A stretch of DNA of 64,000 nt from Tetracentron sinense (GCA_015143295.1 CM026557.1:28057760-28121759), one strand, 5' to 3'; positions 1 to 13,046 are shown, numbered from the stretch's first letter. Translations and numbers: made by a program. The notes: generated from the letters alone by a model not told the origin.

Positions 1-2660
1 CCCGATGGATGAGCATAGCTACAGGTGAAAAGGTATCCTCATAATCAACTCCTTGAATTTGAGTATAACCTTTTGCAACAAGTCTTGCTTTATAGGTCTC
101 CACGTTACCATCGGCACCCTTCTTCATTTTGTAAATCCATTTGCATCCAATTGGCCTTATACCATTTGGTGGATCTACTAAAATCCAGATGTCGTTGTCA
201 TACATGGAATCTATTTCAGCATTCATGGCTTTATTCCATTGAGATGCATCTACATCTAATGTAGCTTCCTGATAAGTATTAGGATCCGTATCTTCATCAT
301 CAGGGGTAAATAGATAAACCTCATTATTGTAATACTGAAGTCTATCTGGTGGTCTAGAAACTCTTTAAGTCCTTCTTAGTGGAATAGAATTAGGAGAATC
401 ATTAATAGAAGGATTAGGTTCGGTTTGGACACTGGCTGTGTTGTCTTTCATCTCATGAAATTCAACGTTCTTAAAGGAGATCCATTTCTTCCTCCAAGAA
501 AGTGGCATGAAGCCTAACAACTATTGTTTGGTCTGTCTTGGAGTAGAAATAGAAACTCTTAGTTTCTTTCGGATATCTTACAAAATTCTATTTCTCTGTC
601 CTAGATTCATATTTAGTGGGTTCGAGTTTGCGAACATGCGCAGGACAACCCTATACCCTTAGATGTTGTAAACTACGTTTTCGCCCAGTCCACAATTCAT
701 AGGGTGTAACCGGAATTGATTTAGATGGAACCCGGTTCAGAATGTAAATGACAGTTTGTAAAGCATATCCCCAAAGATATGAAGGTACATTGGCATGGCT
801 CATCATAGAGCGAACCATATTTAATAAGGTCCGGTTTCTTCTTTCAGAAACTCCATTTTATTGAGGAGAGGCAGGACTTGTCCATTGCGAGATAATCTCA
901 TTATCCCTTAAGTAATCCATAAACTCATTGGTGAGGTATTCACCACCTCGATCTTATTGAAGTGTCTTTATGTATTTGTCAGTTTGATTCTCAACTTCTA
1001 ATCTGAATTCTTTGAACTTTTCAAAGGTGTCAGATTTGTGTTGCATCAAATAGACATATCCATATCAGGAATAGTCCACGGTAAAAGTGACAAAATACCG
1101 GTATTGCCCTCATGCAACAATGTTAAATGGACCACATACACCACTATGTATTAGTCTTAACTTTTCTTCAGCTCTTCCTACCTTTTTAGGGTAAGATTTC
1201 TTGGTCATCTTCCCTTCGAGACAAGACTCGCAAGTAGGGAATGGTTCTATCTTGAGGAATTCAAAAGGGACCATCTTTTATCAACCTCTTGAACCTATCA
1301 AGATTAATGTGACCAAGTCTCTTATGCCAAAGATAAGTAGACTCAGTGCAATGTCTCTTCATTCCAGACATTCTAGATGATGAGGCATTGTTACTTTGCA
1401 GACATTCATTATTTATCAAAGGGAATATTAAATAAAAACTATTAATGAGATTACCAGTAATCAAGACCATTCCATCTTTCTTAATTTCAACAATTGAATT
1501 AAAAACGATAGAGAATCCATAAAATAAGAGTCTAGATACTAAAATCAAATTACGATGTCCAAAAGGCACATAAAAGCAGTCTTCTAAAATTAATGTCTTT
1601 CCATTAGGTAAATAAAGAGTAAACAAGCCGATTGACTTCACTGCAACAGTTTCACCGGAGCCAACTTTAAGCTTCTGCTCCTGTTTGGTCGGCTTTCTGG
1701 TTTCCTTGAACCCCTGCAAACAATTGCAAACGTGTACAGTGGATCCAGAATCCATACACCATGAGTTAGGAGGACCATCTAGAAAGTTAGACTCAACAGT
1801 AATAAGTATTTCAAAGCATCTCATACCTTGAGTACTGTCGCCACCCTTCTTAAGAGTTGCGAGGTCAGTCCTACAATTTCTCTTCCAGTGACCTATTTTA
1901 CCACAGTGGATTTTCTTGCCAGCATCTCCTGAATAACCTTTGACAACTTTTGCATTTCCCCTGTTATCTTTAAACTTACCTTTACCCTTATTCTTCTTTC
2001 TAAACTTTTTAGATCGATTGGAGGTATTGGGTTTATCGACAGTTAAAATTTCATCATTTGTTGACTTTTTGATCAAATCTTTTGCAGACACAAGTGAGCT
2101 CATAAGCTCACTTAGTGACATTTCACTCTTGTTCATGTTATAATTTAACACGAACGAATTGAAGGACGAAGGGAGTGATGTAGAACAGTGTCAACCTAAG
2201 TGATGGCATCCATCTCTCCACCAAGAATTTCTAGTTCATTCAATAAGCTCATCATCTTAATGATGTGCTCCCTGACTGGAGTTCCCTCAACCATCTTGGT
2301 GTTAACAAGGGATTTCAATTTAACTTGTCGAGCTGATCTATTTTACTCACCAAACATCTCATGTAGGTTTTGCAAAATGTCAGAAGCCTTATCCATGTGT
2401 TCATGCTGACTTTGTAAGATGTTAGACATCGAAGCTAGAATGTAACACTGGGTCATCTGATTGAACCTCTCCTATTGCTCTAACTCAGCCTTTTGGGCCG
2501 GTGAAGCATCTGGAGGAATTTCTGGTTTAGGTGTTTTAAGACACAGGTCAAGGATATCTGTAGTAAATACTATTCTAATTTTTCTTTTCCAATCTACTTA
2601 GTTAGTTCCTACTAACTTTTCATCACAAGGAATTTCAGTCAATGGATGTAGGCCTGTCAT
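1..2660 (-). pseudogene. copia gag-pol pseudogene (gag to RT start)
   Basis: The minus-strand reading starts at a Met at 2660. The gag part includes 2160-2660, with stops near its start. The longest open stretch is 1261-2151: gag C-terminus, a zinc knuckle (about 1885-1925) reading HCGKIGHWKRNC, the protease motif DSGS (1741-1752), and a GAG-pre-integrase motif YLWHKRLGH near 1290-1340. The first Cys of the knuckle is replaced by Lys, so it is incomplete. From 1260 to about 300 the integrase core is recognisable ([24 protein letters not shown]), broken by TAA and TAG codons. From 290 to 1 is the N-terminus of the copia RT (QWNKAM, GCKWIYKMK, KARLVAKGY). It is non-functional; copia identity is certain and clade is uncertain. 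Confidence 0.87.
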
Positions 2661-4282
2661 GATCTAATCAAATGACAAAAAAGATAGTATTAGGGATCTA
2701 TTGTATTCATTAATACCTATTAGATTATGGGTCTGTTTCTAATGGTATTGCCAATTGGCATTGAAAACCTAGACACTGGCTTAATGTGATCCTGCCTTTG
2801 GGCACATCATCACATCGCCTTGAATAAGTAGATCGAAACTATCTTCTCCAATTTCACAGATCTCAGCTTGTGAATCCTAGAGCATTCAATCTACTATCTG
2901 ATCTATAAGGGATGTTATACTCACATGATGGCGTTAATGTATAATATCTCTTATTCATGTGCCCACCTACCATGAACCTAATAAACAGCTAGCGAAAGCT
3001 CATGCTTTGGAGTTATTGCTCCCACTATTTGCTTATATAGTTTTCACCATGTTCACACATAGGTGAGAGGGATTCGGCCCAGCTTTGGTCTGTCAGCTTA
3101 CTCACACTCCCCACTATGAGATCATATAGTGTATGGTAGAAGATCATAATAGTTAGGGACTTGTCCCAGTCTTATATACACATGATATATTAGGGCAATT
3201 ATTTCAACAGAATAGTTAAACAGATATCATCTCATGATAAATAAACAACAAGTATCATCTCATGATAATAATAACAGTAATAAACATCATATGAGATTAA
3301 TAGTTATGGGTCAATGAAATTAAAATGCATGGATGCAAGAGAAAGAGATAAGAACAAAGGCAGCTCGCAAACTCTTTCGCGATTCCTTCCTCTATTATCT
3401 TATCCAGATCAACATCGCAACATCCTCCTTCACGACATCTCAACCAATGCATGATAAAATAATGATATTAGGGAAACCGATATTCCATTTGCCCTTTTCA
3501 GAGAAACCGAATGAATCCACCCTTTACAAAATTGCCAAAAAATCCTACTACATATTATCCTCTAATATAAATACATGATAAAAAATTTATCATAAAATAA
3601 AATTGACCCATAATTATAATCTTATATAATAAGATGCAACATGGTGATGGAGTAATTTTTATGATATTTTAAAAGATAAAAAATTGATAACAATTATCAA
3701 TATGCTCAATAAAATTCTATTTCTCATATAGATCAAATCCGGAAAATAAAACTATTATATTTTCCTTCAATATATTATAATAAAACTATTTTATTAAAAG
3801 TCCGGATAGGATATACTTAAAACTATTTTAAGTAATAATTAATATATATATTAGGACTTTCCTAATATTATAAAAACATATAGTAAAACCTAAACATGTT
3901 CACATCATGAAAGAGGGTTTTAAAATTTTATAATAACATCTATTTATTAGAAAAAAACATTATTAATTATTTTAATCAATTAATAAATGTATATTGAATG
4001 ATTAAATCATTTAATATAGATTTTCAAAATAAAAAAATTTTATTTGAAAAATTATATCACATGTATTATACTAGTTTTTAAAATTTATTTAATTATCATT
4101 ATCAAATCTCATTCGATTAATATAACAAAATTAATTAATTATTTATTAATCTCATGAACAAATAAAATTACAAAAACTATAAGCATAAATAGATAAATTA
4201 AATTAAATTCATCTCATGAATTAAATTATCTATTTATTCATCCTTTAAAATAAACAAAAAAAAAAATACTCCTAACCATGAA
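2661..4282 (-). other. non-coding leader of CopM
   Basis: This stretch of about 1.6 kb between primer site and gag has no credible ORF. The 4282-3600 half is very AT-rich. Short ORFs here, such as 3333-3578 on the plus strand, have no recognisable motif. The length is close to the 1.75 kb leader of Cop0. Confidence 0.6.
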
Positions 4283-4293
4283 CTCTGATACCA
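4283..4293 (-). other. tRNA-iMet primer-binding site of CopM
   Basis: The minus-strand reading TGGTATCAGAG sits two bases inside the LTR edge. It complements the 3' end of plant initiator-Met tRNA and fixes both the LTR boundary and the orientation. Confidence 0.85.
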
Positions 4294-4294
4294 C

Positions 4295-5008
4295 TTGTAG
4301 GGGGTCCGGATAAAAAATTTATGCGGAAAACAGGATCCCCTAGATCTTAAAACCATAGAAAGCATCTAATACTATCTAAAAGTTTTAGTCATATCACATC
4401 GGTGAATGATGTTCACTGGTGAAGCTTAATCCACTCGAACTGTCAAAACTCTTTGTAGAGATTTTTTGAAGAAATACTCAAAGCTCGATCCTTGTTTTTC
4501 GCTATCTCCATGAAGCTTTAGAATCTCTCTTTGGAATTGTTGAAGCAAGAGGAAGAAGATGGAGTAATGGTGTAGACCTTCTATCACCCACAACTTAAGG
4601 TTCAAAACCCTTAAGTTGCAAAACTAACTTGAAGCACCCTAGTAGCTCATGAAAATCCTAGGGAATATCCCTAGGGGCTCACGGTTTGGAGAGGATGAGA
4701 GGGAGAGAAGAAAAAATTTTGGAAAATTATTATTCTCCTATGGTATAGGTGTTGGTGTATTTATAGACTAGGATCCAATCCTAATCCTGCTCCAACTTGA
4801 TCTTATCCCTTAGGAATTATCTTTTAATAATAACACTTATTATTAAATAAATCCTAGTTTATCTATTACTACTTTAGTTATAATAAACCTACCAATTAAA
4901 TGGGTCCATATCGTATAGATCATCTCATGATCATGGTCAATTACCCATAATGAATACAGAATAGATTAAGAAGAAGTCTTTATTTATCAAATTAATAAGA
5001 GTCTAACA
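4295..5008 (-). repeat. 5' LTR of CopM (714 bp)
   Basis: The LTR runs from TGTTAGACTC (minus strand, ending at 5008) to ..CCCCCTACA next to the primer site, with TG..CA ends. A TATA box, TATAAATA on the minus strand, lies at about 4758-4766 and sets the promoter. The partner LTR is outside the window. Confidence 0.82.
4758..4766 (-). promoter_or_regulatory. TATA box in CopM LTR
   Basis: The minus-strand reading CTATAAATAC is a good plant TATA box in the middle of the LTR. Confidence 0.55.
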
Positions 5009-6073
5009 ATCTAAATGAATTTTCTGGGCATCATGTATAACAATATGATGTGGATTCGAGCACCAATACTTCCAGAGCTCTTCAATTTTGTTATGATGAC
5101 AAAACTAATTTTCGTGATAAAAGAAGTTCAGCAATGGTTGCGGAAGCCCATGGAGGATGACCAACATCAAGGCAATATCCGCCTCGGTCAGACAAGAGAT
5201 TCAAATTTAATCTAGAAGATATTCCATTGCCTTTTTCTTGTAGAATGGCGGAAGTGACTCATATTTTGGGTAAATGGATAAGTGATGGCATTTTATATCC
5301 TCCTCCACCGTTGCATCTGCCTTCAGAAAGTGAAAAAGAAGATGAAAAGTATTGTTTATATCACGAAATGGTGCGTCATGCAACCAAGGATTGTTTTACT
5401 TTACGACGGATTTTTCATGAAAAGATTACCGCGGGATACTTGAAAATATCCATTGATCCCAAGAAGTCAGTGCACAAGAATGCTTTACCAAACCATAATG
5501 GTAAGGATGTGGTTGCAATGGTCAGTCATAATTCACTGAAAATAACGACAGAAGTGGATGATCAAAAGGCTGTTACCTCTAGCACTCCTTCTGAGATAGA
5601 AATTTTGTCCCGATCACCAAAGTTCAAAAGCTTCTTTGATCAATTAAGGTTTTCAGCAACATCAAAGATAGCTGCCACAATTGCCTTAATTGCAATAGCT
5701 GAAGAATCCTCTGAGCATTGTTTGCTCACATATGTTGCAACAAGAAAGCCGATCTGAGAAGCTATTCAGGATATCACTTTTACTATTGATGACATGACCG
5801 TTTCCTCAACAGCTCATAACAGACCTCTCTATATCACTGCCCTGATCAATACTTTCAAAGCCAAAAGAGCCTTGGTGGATCTAGGTTCCTATCTAAATCT
5901 TTTGCCATTATCAATAGCCAAGGTAATGGGTCTGAACCTATCCAAGATTGTGAAGCAACCAATTGAAATATCTAGTTTAGGTGGGAAATGTAAAAATAAA
6001 GTGGGTTTTATGCAAGTTGGTCTCATTAATGCTTTAATTATAATGCATGTCATTGATGTTAATGTGAAATATC
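5009..6073 (+). mobile_element. Ty3/gypsy (Tat/Ogre-like) fragment TatF
   Basis: This coding remnant is cut on both sides by copia insertions: CopM on the left (edge 5008) and Cop0 on the right (edge 6074). It starts and stops in mid-frame with no LTR, so it is the oldest visible layer of the nest. The rest of its pol should lie beyond the far end of Cop0, outside the window. Confidence 0.75.
5014..6073 (+). pseudogene. gypsy gag-protease fragment (Tat/Ogre type)
   Basis: Two open stretches (5227-5757 and 5794-6073) lie in one frame, separated by a TGA at 5755-5757. The first has a zinc-knuckle-like CLYHEMVRHATKDC (C-X2-H-X4-H-X4-C), the CHHC variant seen in Tat/Ogre Gag, followed by LRRIFHEKI. 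The second has an aspartic-protease-like VDLGSYLNLLP (D-x-G-S) and the context HVIDVNVKYL. In Tat elements this order is gag C-terminus then protease. The frame is cut by the Cop0 LTR at 6074. Upstream (5015-5215) is a shifted gag stretch. It is a dead fragment with a fairly sure family call. Confidence 0.7.
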
Positions 6074-6232
6074 TGTTAGACATATATGCCCACGAAAGCC
6101 TTTCCAAAATTGTATTAGTCTACTTAATCAATAAAAGCATATTTTACATTCACACATTGTCTTCTACATTGGGTAACATATTAAAAGTATCTCATTGGAT
6201 GGAACTACTTTATCCCTTAGATAACATTGTAG

Positions 6233-6282
6233 GAAAACCATCTAATTAGTTAATAACTAATTGCTAAGGAGATATGGTTTTC
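6233..6282 (+). promoter_or_regulatory. U3 inverted repeat of the copia LTR
   Basis: GAAAACCAT at 6233-6241 pairs with ATGGTTTTC at 6274-6282. The same position in Cop1 (32746-32784) has GGAAAATCAT paired with ATGATTTTCC, so one C:G pair became T:A on both arms. The function is unknown. Confidence 0.5.
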
Positions 6283-7687
6283 TGGTTCCTTGTAGACCTA
6301 GTATTGTTCTAAGTTATTCAGGATACATCTGGACAATGTATTCCAACTAACTTACATATTGTTAGTTCCATTTAATTGAGTGATGAATCTTAATCACTGA
6401 GAGAAGGGTCTCTTGACTAAGATGTGGATATAAGTAAGAAGTACTTATATTGTAACTGGATTGCTCAGTGGATACCCTTAGAAATATACTATCTTTATAT
6501 TTAGGGTAGTCCATTTGACAAATTGTCCTTAACCTGAGAGGTCGACATCTTCTCTAGTATTTGCCTATATAGCTTTGATGTAGCCAATCGTCAATGTCCA
6601 ACACACTGGACTAAATACGGGCTCATTGGGTTATGTAAGCTATCTTAGAAGAAGTGTGTGTATGCTCAACAAGGATTTCACTACTCTTTCAGAGTAATTA
6701 ATATTGAGTTGATACTTATCAAAACCGGACTTGAAAAACCCAACGCTGTTATTTATTGATGAAATGGTTTTATCGAGAAGTTTATTTTCTATATAAAAGA
6801 AATGTAATTATTATTATTATTTCTTTTAAAGAATCTCTAAATTTTTTTTGAAAGTCCAAGTTTGACTAAAAGTATCAAAGAGAATGGGTTCTCAATATAG
6901 GCCAGGGATTAAAGACAGTATTACATATTGGAAGTGGAGGGACGCATCTGTAAACAAATCTTGTGATAGAAATACCTGCAAGTAATTCTCTATTTTCTAG
7001 AGGTTAATCACATTGTGTTAATGGACATTAATGTGATTGGTGGAAGTCTAGGGATATAGATAAAATTCTATAATCCTAATGGAGTTGTAGGAATTGTGTT
7101 TCCTAGTAACAATGCTTTAACCAAAAGGTTGAGCACTTGGTCCCACAACCGGAAATAGGAGATCCCTTTAGATCCCACATACTAGGACCTTCTTAAAACT
7201 TTTAATTTAATTATTAATTAAATTAATTAATTTCTCTAAGTGATCACTATATGGTATAGTGAAGCTTTAAAAGATAAAATCACATTGGATGTGATAAACC
7301 AAATTGGTAGGACCCATTGGGGATTTTAATAAAAGGTCAAATATGACCTAAGGGTTTATGAAACCCTAAGGGGTGTGTGGAGTGGGGCCCACCTAGGGTG
7401 GGACGCCCAATTCAAGGAGGAACCTTTTTTTTTAAATTAGTTTCTAATAACTAAACTCCTTATTGGATAAGGTTAGTTAGTTAGTTACTAATTAAAGATT
7501 CCCTAATTAAATGGGATTCTATTAGTTTGTTACTAATCAAGATTCAGTTAGTTACTAATAGATAAGGTTAGTTTCTTTTAAAGATTAATCCTAATTAATT
7601 AGGAGAAATCAAGAAAGGAAACAAATTGAGGAAACATAATTGGATTAGGATTAGGAGTCTTGGATTGCAAGCAATCCAAGACAAGCC

Positions 7688-7695
7688 TATAAATA
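7688..7695 (+). promoter_or_regulatory. TATA box in Cop0 LTR
   Basis: TATAAATA is followed by GGGTTGGACG. The matching box in Cop1 is TATAAAGA at 21295-21302, with a CCAAT motif just upstream. Confidence 0.55.
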
Positions 7696-8156
7696 GGGTT
7701 GGACGTTTACTTTGGGAGAACACTTTTTCTCTCCCTCTCTGCTCAATTCTCACGCCCATCTCTCTCTCTTCTCTTGAAGTGTACGGTCAGACCCCTCCTC
7801 TTTTCTCTTGTGTTCTAAGTTTTGAATATCAAGAATTGTTTTTGTTCTTCAAGAAAGGATCTTTAGTTCAAGATCCAAGAACTGAAATTTTTGGAAGGGC
7901 AATTAGCTTCCATTAGAGAAAGATTTAAAGAAAAAGACGAAGGTTCGTGTGGATTGCGAAGGAGACTTGACACTTGTGAAGTTTTGTCGGTTTATTGCTC
8001 TATCGTGGATTTGACTTAACAATTTCAAAGTCGCAAAGGTGATTGTGATTTCAACCTTCATTGAATAAAATCAACTAGAATCTTAGTCAGATCTTGGGAT
8101 TCGATGTATGCCCCCCAAGAACTATTTTTCTAAAATAAAAAAGAGCCATACTTTCA

Positions 8157-9905
8157 GTGGTATTAGAGCCTTGGCTATGCTTCTCTTTGGTTTTATTGTA
8201 TAATCAAAATTTAATTATATCAAGATTTCCTCCCCTATGAATTTTGGCCACCCCTATGATTGAATCTTTTTGATTCTTGATTATTGGATAATCATTAATA
8301 AGGCTAAGGGAAACCCCCTCTAGTTATTGAAGGAGTAATCAAGCCCTTAGAAATTAGTGTGATACTAATTTCAATTTTGGATGATTCCAAAAACTCTCAA
8401 AATTTAAATAGGGATAGGTATATAAAGATATAAATTTGGTTATAGACTTTAAGGATTTAGAGATCCTTTTTAGCCCATTAAATTAAAATTTTTAATTTAT
8501 TCTGAGAGCCTCGAGCTAACATAAATAATATATATTATATTTATCATGATAAATAATTATTATTTTATGTTCTGGATGGATTCCACAAATATTCATACCT
8601 CCTTCTCTTTCCCCTTCCCTCCCATTTTTTCTAATTTTAGAATAGGGTTGCTAATTTATGGTGGACTAAATCAACCGAAGGAGATGCCCGGAGAACCATT
8701 GCAAGATAGCAGATAGTATATAGTTGTAGGACTTTATGTAATTCCTTTGTTATAATTAAATAAGGTCGTATGATTTTTGTGAACCCATTGTGAGATTTTA
8801 ATTATATTATTATTATTCATGTGATGATTAATAATATTTCCTTTAGCCCAGAAGCTTAGATAATTGTAATTATCGTTTTTTATGATAATTTAGGATAATT
8901 GGATTATACCCTGAATAATGGATTGTGTTTAATTGTAAATTATTTATATTTAGACACAGTACATTACTAGTACTCTTTTGGACGTGGACTTGTGACCCAT
9001 GTGTAGATTTTTACGTAAAACTTTTGCATACGAGATTATTGGATAATTGTGTTAGAAAAGACATTAATCGTTATGAAAGGTAAATGGATCACTGAATTGA
9101 CATCCAAATACCCTAAGTTGATAGGGATGAGTAGGTTTTTATCATAAGGTGAAAACCCTAGTGATCAAAACCCCTTGTGAGGGCTAGTGGGAGTTTATCA
9201 CTCTTTGATAATCGTATTATCGGAATTTTTCATAATTCATATGATGAATATTTCTATGATATGATCATGCCTGTTTAATTTTGTTCTCTTCGAGAAAAAT
9301 ATTAAGTGATAATAAATGGGATTATTAATCCTAAGGCCTTCCATTATCAATAAGACTAGGAATTAATTAGCTTAAGTCTTGTCTTACCAAAAGGTATTGA
9401 CATAATTCAGTCTGAATTAAACTCCTAGAGCCTTATTTCTATTGTAGATAAGTTTGTGTATGGCCTGATAAACAGTGTCAATTGAAATGGGGGCACAGTC
9501 TTACTTGATCATATGACAAACTAGAATAATGGGTTTCACTTAAACAAGGAAACATGGCAACTGAAACAGTGACAGTTATATTGTCATTGGAGGTCGCAAG
9601 AAAATTAGGAATCACTGATTTACATAAAGAGTTATGCATGAGATGCTCAGTGATGGATGGTTACTATCAACCTTGTAGTTCATGTGTAGTACTATCCTAA
9701 AATGGAAGATTGTATGTGTATTATAAAGATATTAATACTCATCTGAAATTAAAAGTTTATTTCCCAATTTCATATAATGAAGGGAATTATGAACTTTGAA
9801 GAAAGCTGAGAGGATCATCGCAGATTTTAAAATCCCAAAAATCCAATGAATATATGTGTGAAAAATAATGTAATAATTTATGCTTATTTTATTGTGTAGA
9901 TAGGC
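8157..9905 (+). other. primer site and leader of Cop0
   Basis: The primer site TGGTATTAGAGC (8158-8169) carries one C-to-T change from TGGTATCAGAGC. The rest is AT-rich non-coding leader. A block near 9390-9680 (around GGTATTGACATAATTCAGTC) is shared with Cop1 (30140-30430) and Cop2 (54420-54700), so it is a conserved leader element, possibly for packaging. I see no ORF. Confidence 0.7.
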
Positions 9906-10429
9906 ATGAATCCCCTTTCCAAGATTCTAGAAGAGAATCGTTTGACTGGTCCAAAATTTATGGACTGGAAAAGAAACCTTGACATTGTGCTTATCTCTCA
10001 GAAGATAGATTTTGTTCTCACTTCCGATTATCTGAAATTTGATGAGGCAGTTCAGATCCCTGAGGTGGTTGAGAAATCATCAAAGTGGCATCAGTCAAAT
10101 AGTTTGGCCAAATGCTATATACTTGCATGCATGTTGAATGTTCTATAGCAACAGCACGAGGGTTTTGCTACAGCTAAGGACATATTGACTAATCTCAGAG
10201 AGATGTTTGGAGAACAAAATAGGACTGCTAGGCAGTTGGCAATGAAAGGACTAATGGGGACCAAGATGTCCGATGGTAGCCCAATCTAGGAGCATGTTGT
10301 CAAGATGATGGGGTTCATTGATGAACTCTTGACTCTTGGAGTAGATCTTGATCAACAGAGTCAAACGGATGTGATCTTGAACTCTCTCCCGGAATCCTTT
10401 CTACTTTTTTGTTCAATTACAACATGAAC
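9906..10429 (+). pseudogene. copia gag, 5' part (UBN2-like), interrupted
   Basis: It starts with the Met at 9906. Motifs are LTGPKFMDWKRNLDIVL, then CYILACM, then EMFGEQNRTARQLAMKGLMGTKM, the usual copia Gag (gag_pre/UBN2) order. In-frame TAG codons at 10146 and 10287 stand where relatives have Gln, so CAG-to-TAG is likely. A one-base frameshift follows before 10425. Gag continues after the S1 insertion at 15698-15731 (KLETALPELLNM). Zinc knuckle and pol are missing here. It is non-functional. Confidence 0.78.
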
Positions 10430-11266
10430 TGTAGAATCCCGGATCTTGCTTTCATAGCCTGTGAATAGTGTGTGAATAGTGCCAGTGGATGGTATATGTA
10501 AGGCCAAGGTCGTCCCCGTGAACTTGGTGTTGGTTGAATGGGAATGAAATATTTTATTTTAAATGAGTGTTATGGTATTGATTTTTGGCATGTGAAACAT
10601 AAGGTATGCCGTATGTGTGTTTGGGAACCAAACACAAGAGTATAAAATACTCTAAGTGTCAAAGAGGGTGGATGTCTTACCATAACCTCAATTTGAGGGA
10701 GCTCTAGTTGGGTCATAGCATATTGGAATTGAGTGATTCTTAAACCATTAGAAATATATTGAACTCCTCTTTAAATTTCATGTTTATCACTTTTCGAGAT
10801 TAGGAATAAAAGTTAAGTCAAATTTGGGATTTTTGGGAACTGGTTTTCTGAGATTTCCTGGAATAGTTTGAACCAGTCCACTTGTGGGCTCATTTCGACC
10901 CTTTAAAACTCAGAATTGGGCTTTGTACAAAACATAAAAGTTATTCCGCTTTGAATGTGAAATCCAACTCAAGTTGAATCGTCAAAATCCAATCACCGAG
11001 TCAAAAGTTATGGCTGAAACGGAAAGGCAGACAAATTGAACAGCATGAGCGGTAGACCAGCGGTCGACCCCTCCACTAAGGGTCGACCGGTCAGACCAGG
11101 GGTTGACCCCTCTAGCACTTATTTTGTATGGGGTTCATTCCAGAACCCCCAAACTCAACCGATTGACCGGTGGACACCTCCGATCTACCCCTCCTTTCAT
11201 TTTGTGTTGAAACCGACCTTGGGGAGATATTTTAAGGGTGTTAAGGTCTTTAGGCAACCTCTTGCC

Positions 11267-11274
11267 TATATATA
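11267..11274 (+). promoter_or_regulatory. TATA box of S1
   Basis: TATATATA lies just downstream of the palindrome cluster, the same relative place as in TekA (17061). Confidence 0.55.
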
Positions 11275-12399
11275 CTTACCCAATTTCATGGGTGAAGGGT
11301 TATTAAAACCTAAGGGGAGTTTTTGGGAGAAAGGTTGAAAGAGAAGAGAGGAAAGTTTGGGTTTTGCTAGGGCTTGTGCTAGGATCAAAGAGGTGAACTT
11401 GGATTTGCTTCTCAAGCTCGGAGCTCGCCTCCATAAGCTTTCTAAAGGTTGGGTCTCGCCTCCAATGCTTTCCATCAAGCTTGGTTCTTATCCCACAAGC
11501 CGTCTAAAGCTCTAAACCCAAAGGATTGAGTTTTTGAAGGGGGTTTTTGCAAAAGGTTGTTATCAAGGCTTAGAGTGAAGCTTGTTTAGCTTCTTGAAGG
11601 GCGATCTTCATTTCCTCGAGCTTTCTCAAGTTGGAATGGATTCTATAAGCTTTCAAAAAAAAAACTTTCTCTCGCTTCTACAGAGTATTCTAAAATGATT
11701 AAACCGTAGGGAATCGGTTTTGTAAGGTAGAACAAGCTACTAACTACCTTGTTATGATTCATTCATACTTAGTATTAGTAAACCATGATTTTGGAAGCAA
11801 ATTTGTATAAAGCTAAGCTTTAACTTTGTATGTATATACTATTTTATATATACTATTAGCATGTTTGAAAGGAAATTGTAGGTATTGACATGTTTTTAAG
11901 AAGACTAAGGCATGTAGTCTTATATGCGTATGCTATTGAACGAATGAAATGAAATTGAGAATTTTACTATACTTAATGAGTCAACCTTGCTTACCCTATT
12001 AATCATAAATGATGTATATTATCACCATGCTTTTATGATGAGTTTTGTATTTAGCATAAGTATTAAAAGGATAGTTTTACCATAAAGTAAGCTTAGAATT
12101 ATGATTTAAATTCGATGCTATGCTATGATAACTCCATGAATGAAATTCCATGATCTATTTCGATGTTTTCAATACTCACTATGAATACTATAATGCTCAC
12201 ACTTACTCCCATGAATGTGATTCTATATTTAAATGCTTTCTAAGTATACCATGAGGCTAAATCAGTCTGTTATGCATATGTTGGGTGTTTAAATGCTTTC
12301 TATGATATCATAATGCTCACAAGTACTCTAGGCTCACACTTACCCCATGCTATGCATATGACTAAATGTTTAAAAGCTTTCCATGATCTCTATGATGCT

Positions 12400-12930
12400 C
12401 ACATGTATTCGATGATTTCTCACAAGAAAAGGTGTTTTCTAAAAGTTCATAAGCAAGGTTCTTGCAAAGAAAATCTCACAAGTTCACAAGCATTGATAAG
12501 GCCAAACTTTGGGTTGGTAATTGAGAAGGCTAAACTTTGGGTTGGTATTCTAAGATCATCTCACAAGCTCATAAGGATCTCAATGTCTAAGATCTTATAA
12601 GTCTAAGATCGTCTCACAAGCTCATGAGGATCTCAATGTCTAAGATCTCATAAGTCTCTAAGGATCTCACATGCTCTATGCTCTAAGGATCTCACATGCT
12701 CTATGCTCTACGGATCTCACATACTCAAGCTCATAAGTGAATCTCAAAGTCTCTAAGTGCTCTAAGTCTCTATGGATCATAAGAACTCTAAGGAACTCAA
12801 ATAACTCATAAGAATTCATAAGCTATTGATTCTCGTAAGACCTTCTAAAGTTCATAAGACGAATAAGACAAATAAGGAACTTACAAGACTCATAAGATTC
12901 ATAAGATATCAAAATACGTTATGATTCAAT
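12400..12930 (+). repeat. degenerate short tandem repeats in S1
   Basis: Variants of CTCATAAGGATCTCA and TCTAAGATC, about 20-50 bp apart, recur between the donor-like site and the conserved palindrome. No ORF is conserved here. Confidence 0.6.
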
Positions 12931-13046
12931 GTATACACGTAATTCATTTTGGTTTCCGCACTCTGATGTTCTATATTATATTTGGAATTGTGCACTATAT
13001 GTTATGTTAATGTTTGATAACATTGTTAGTTAGTAGTTTGTAAATG

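Larger units (their letters stand above)
1..5008 (-). mobile_element. Ty1/copia retrotransposon CopM, 5' part, minus strand
   Basis: Read on the minus strand, this runs from a 5' LTR (4295-5008) through an initiator-Met primer site, a 1.6 kb leader and gag-pol, and leaves the window at base 1 inside the reverse transcriptase. The domain order gag, zinc knuckle, protease, GAG-pre-integrase, integrase, RT is the copia order. The right edge lies against a gypsy gag fragment with candidate target-site copy ATCTA at 5009-5013; the other copy lies left of the window. Stop codons are scattered through the coding part, so the copy is dead. The long leader resembles that of Cop0, which may place it in the same broad long-leader (Angela/Tork-like) group. 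Confidence 0.88.
6074..8156 (+). repeat. 5' LTR of Cop0 (2083 bp)
   Basis: It begins TGTTAGACATATATGCCC and ends CATACTTTCA, like the Cop1 and Cop2 LTRs (TGTTGGACATATATGCC..). That start resembles Angela-type copia LTRs. A TATA box is at 7688-7695. A paired inverted repeat lies at 6233-6282. The left target-site copy would be ATATC (6069-6073). Confidence 0.83.
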
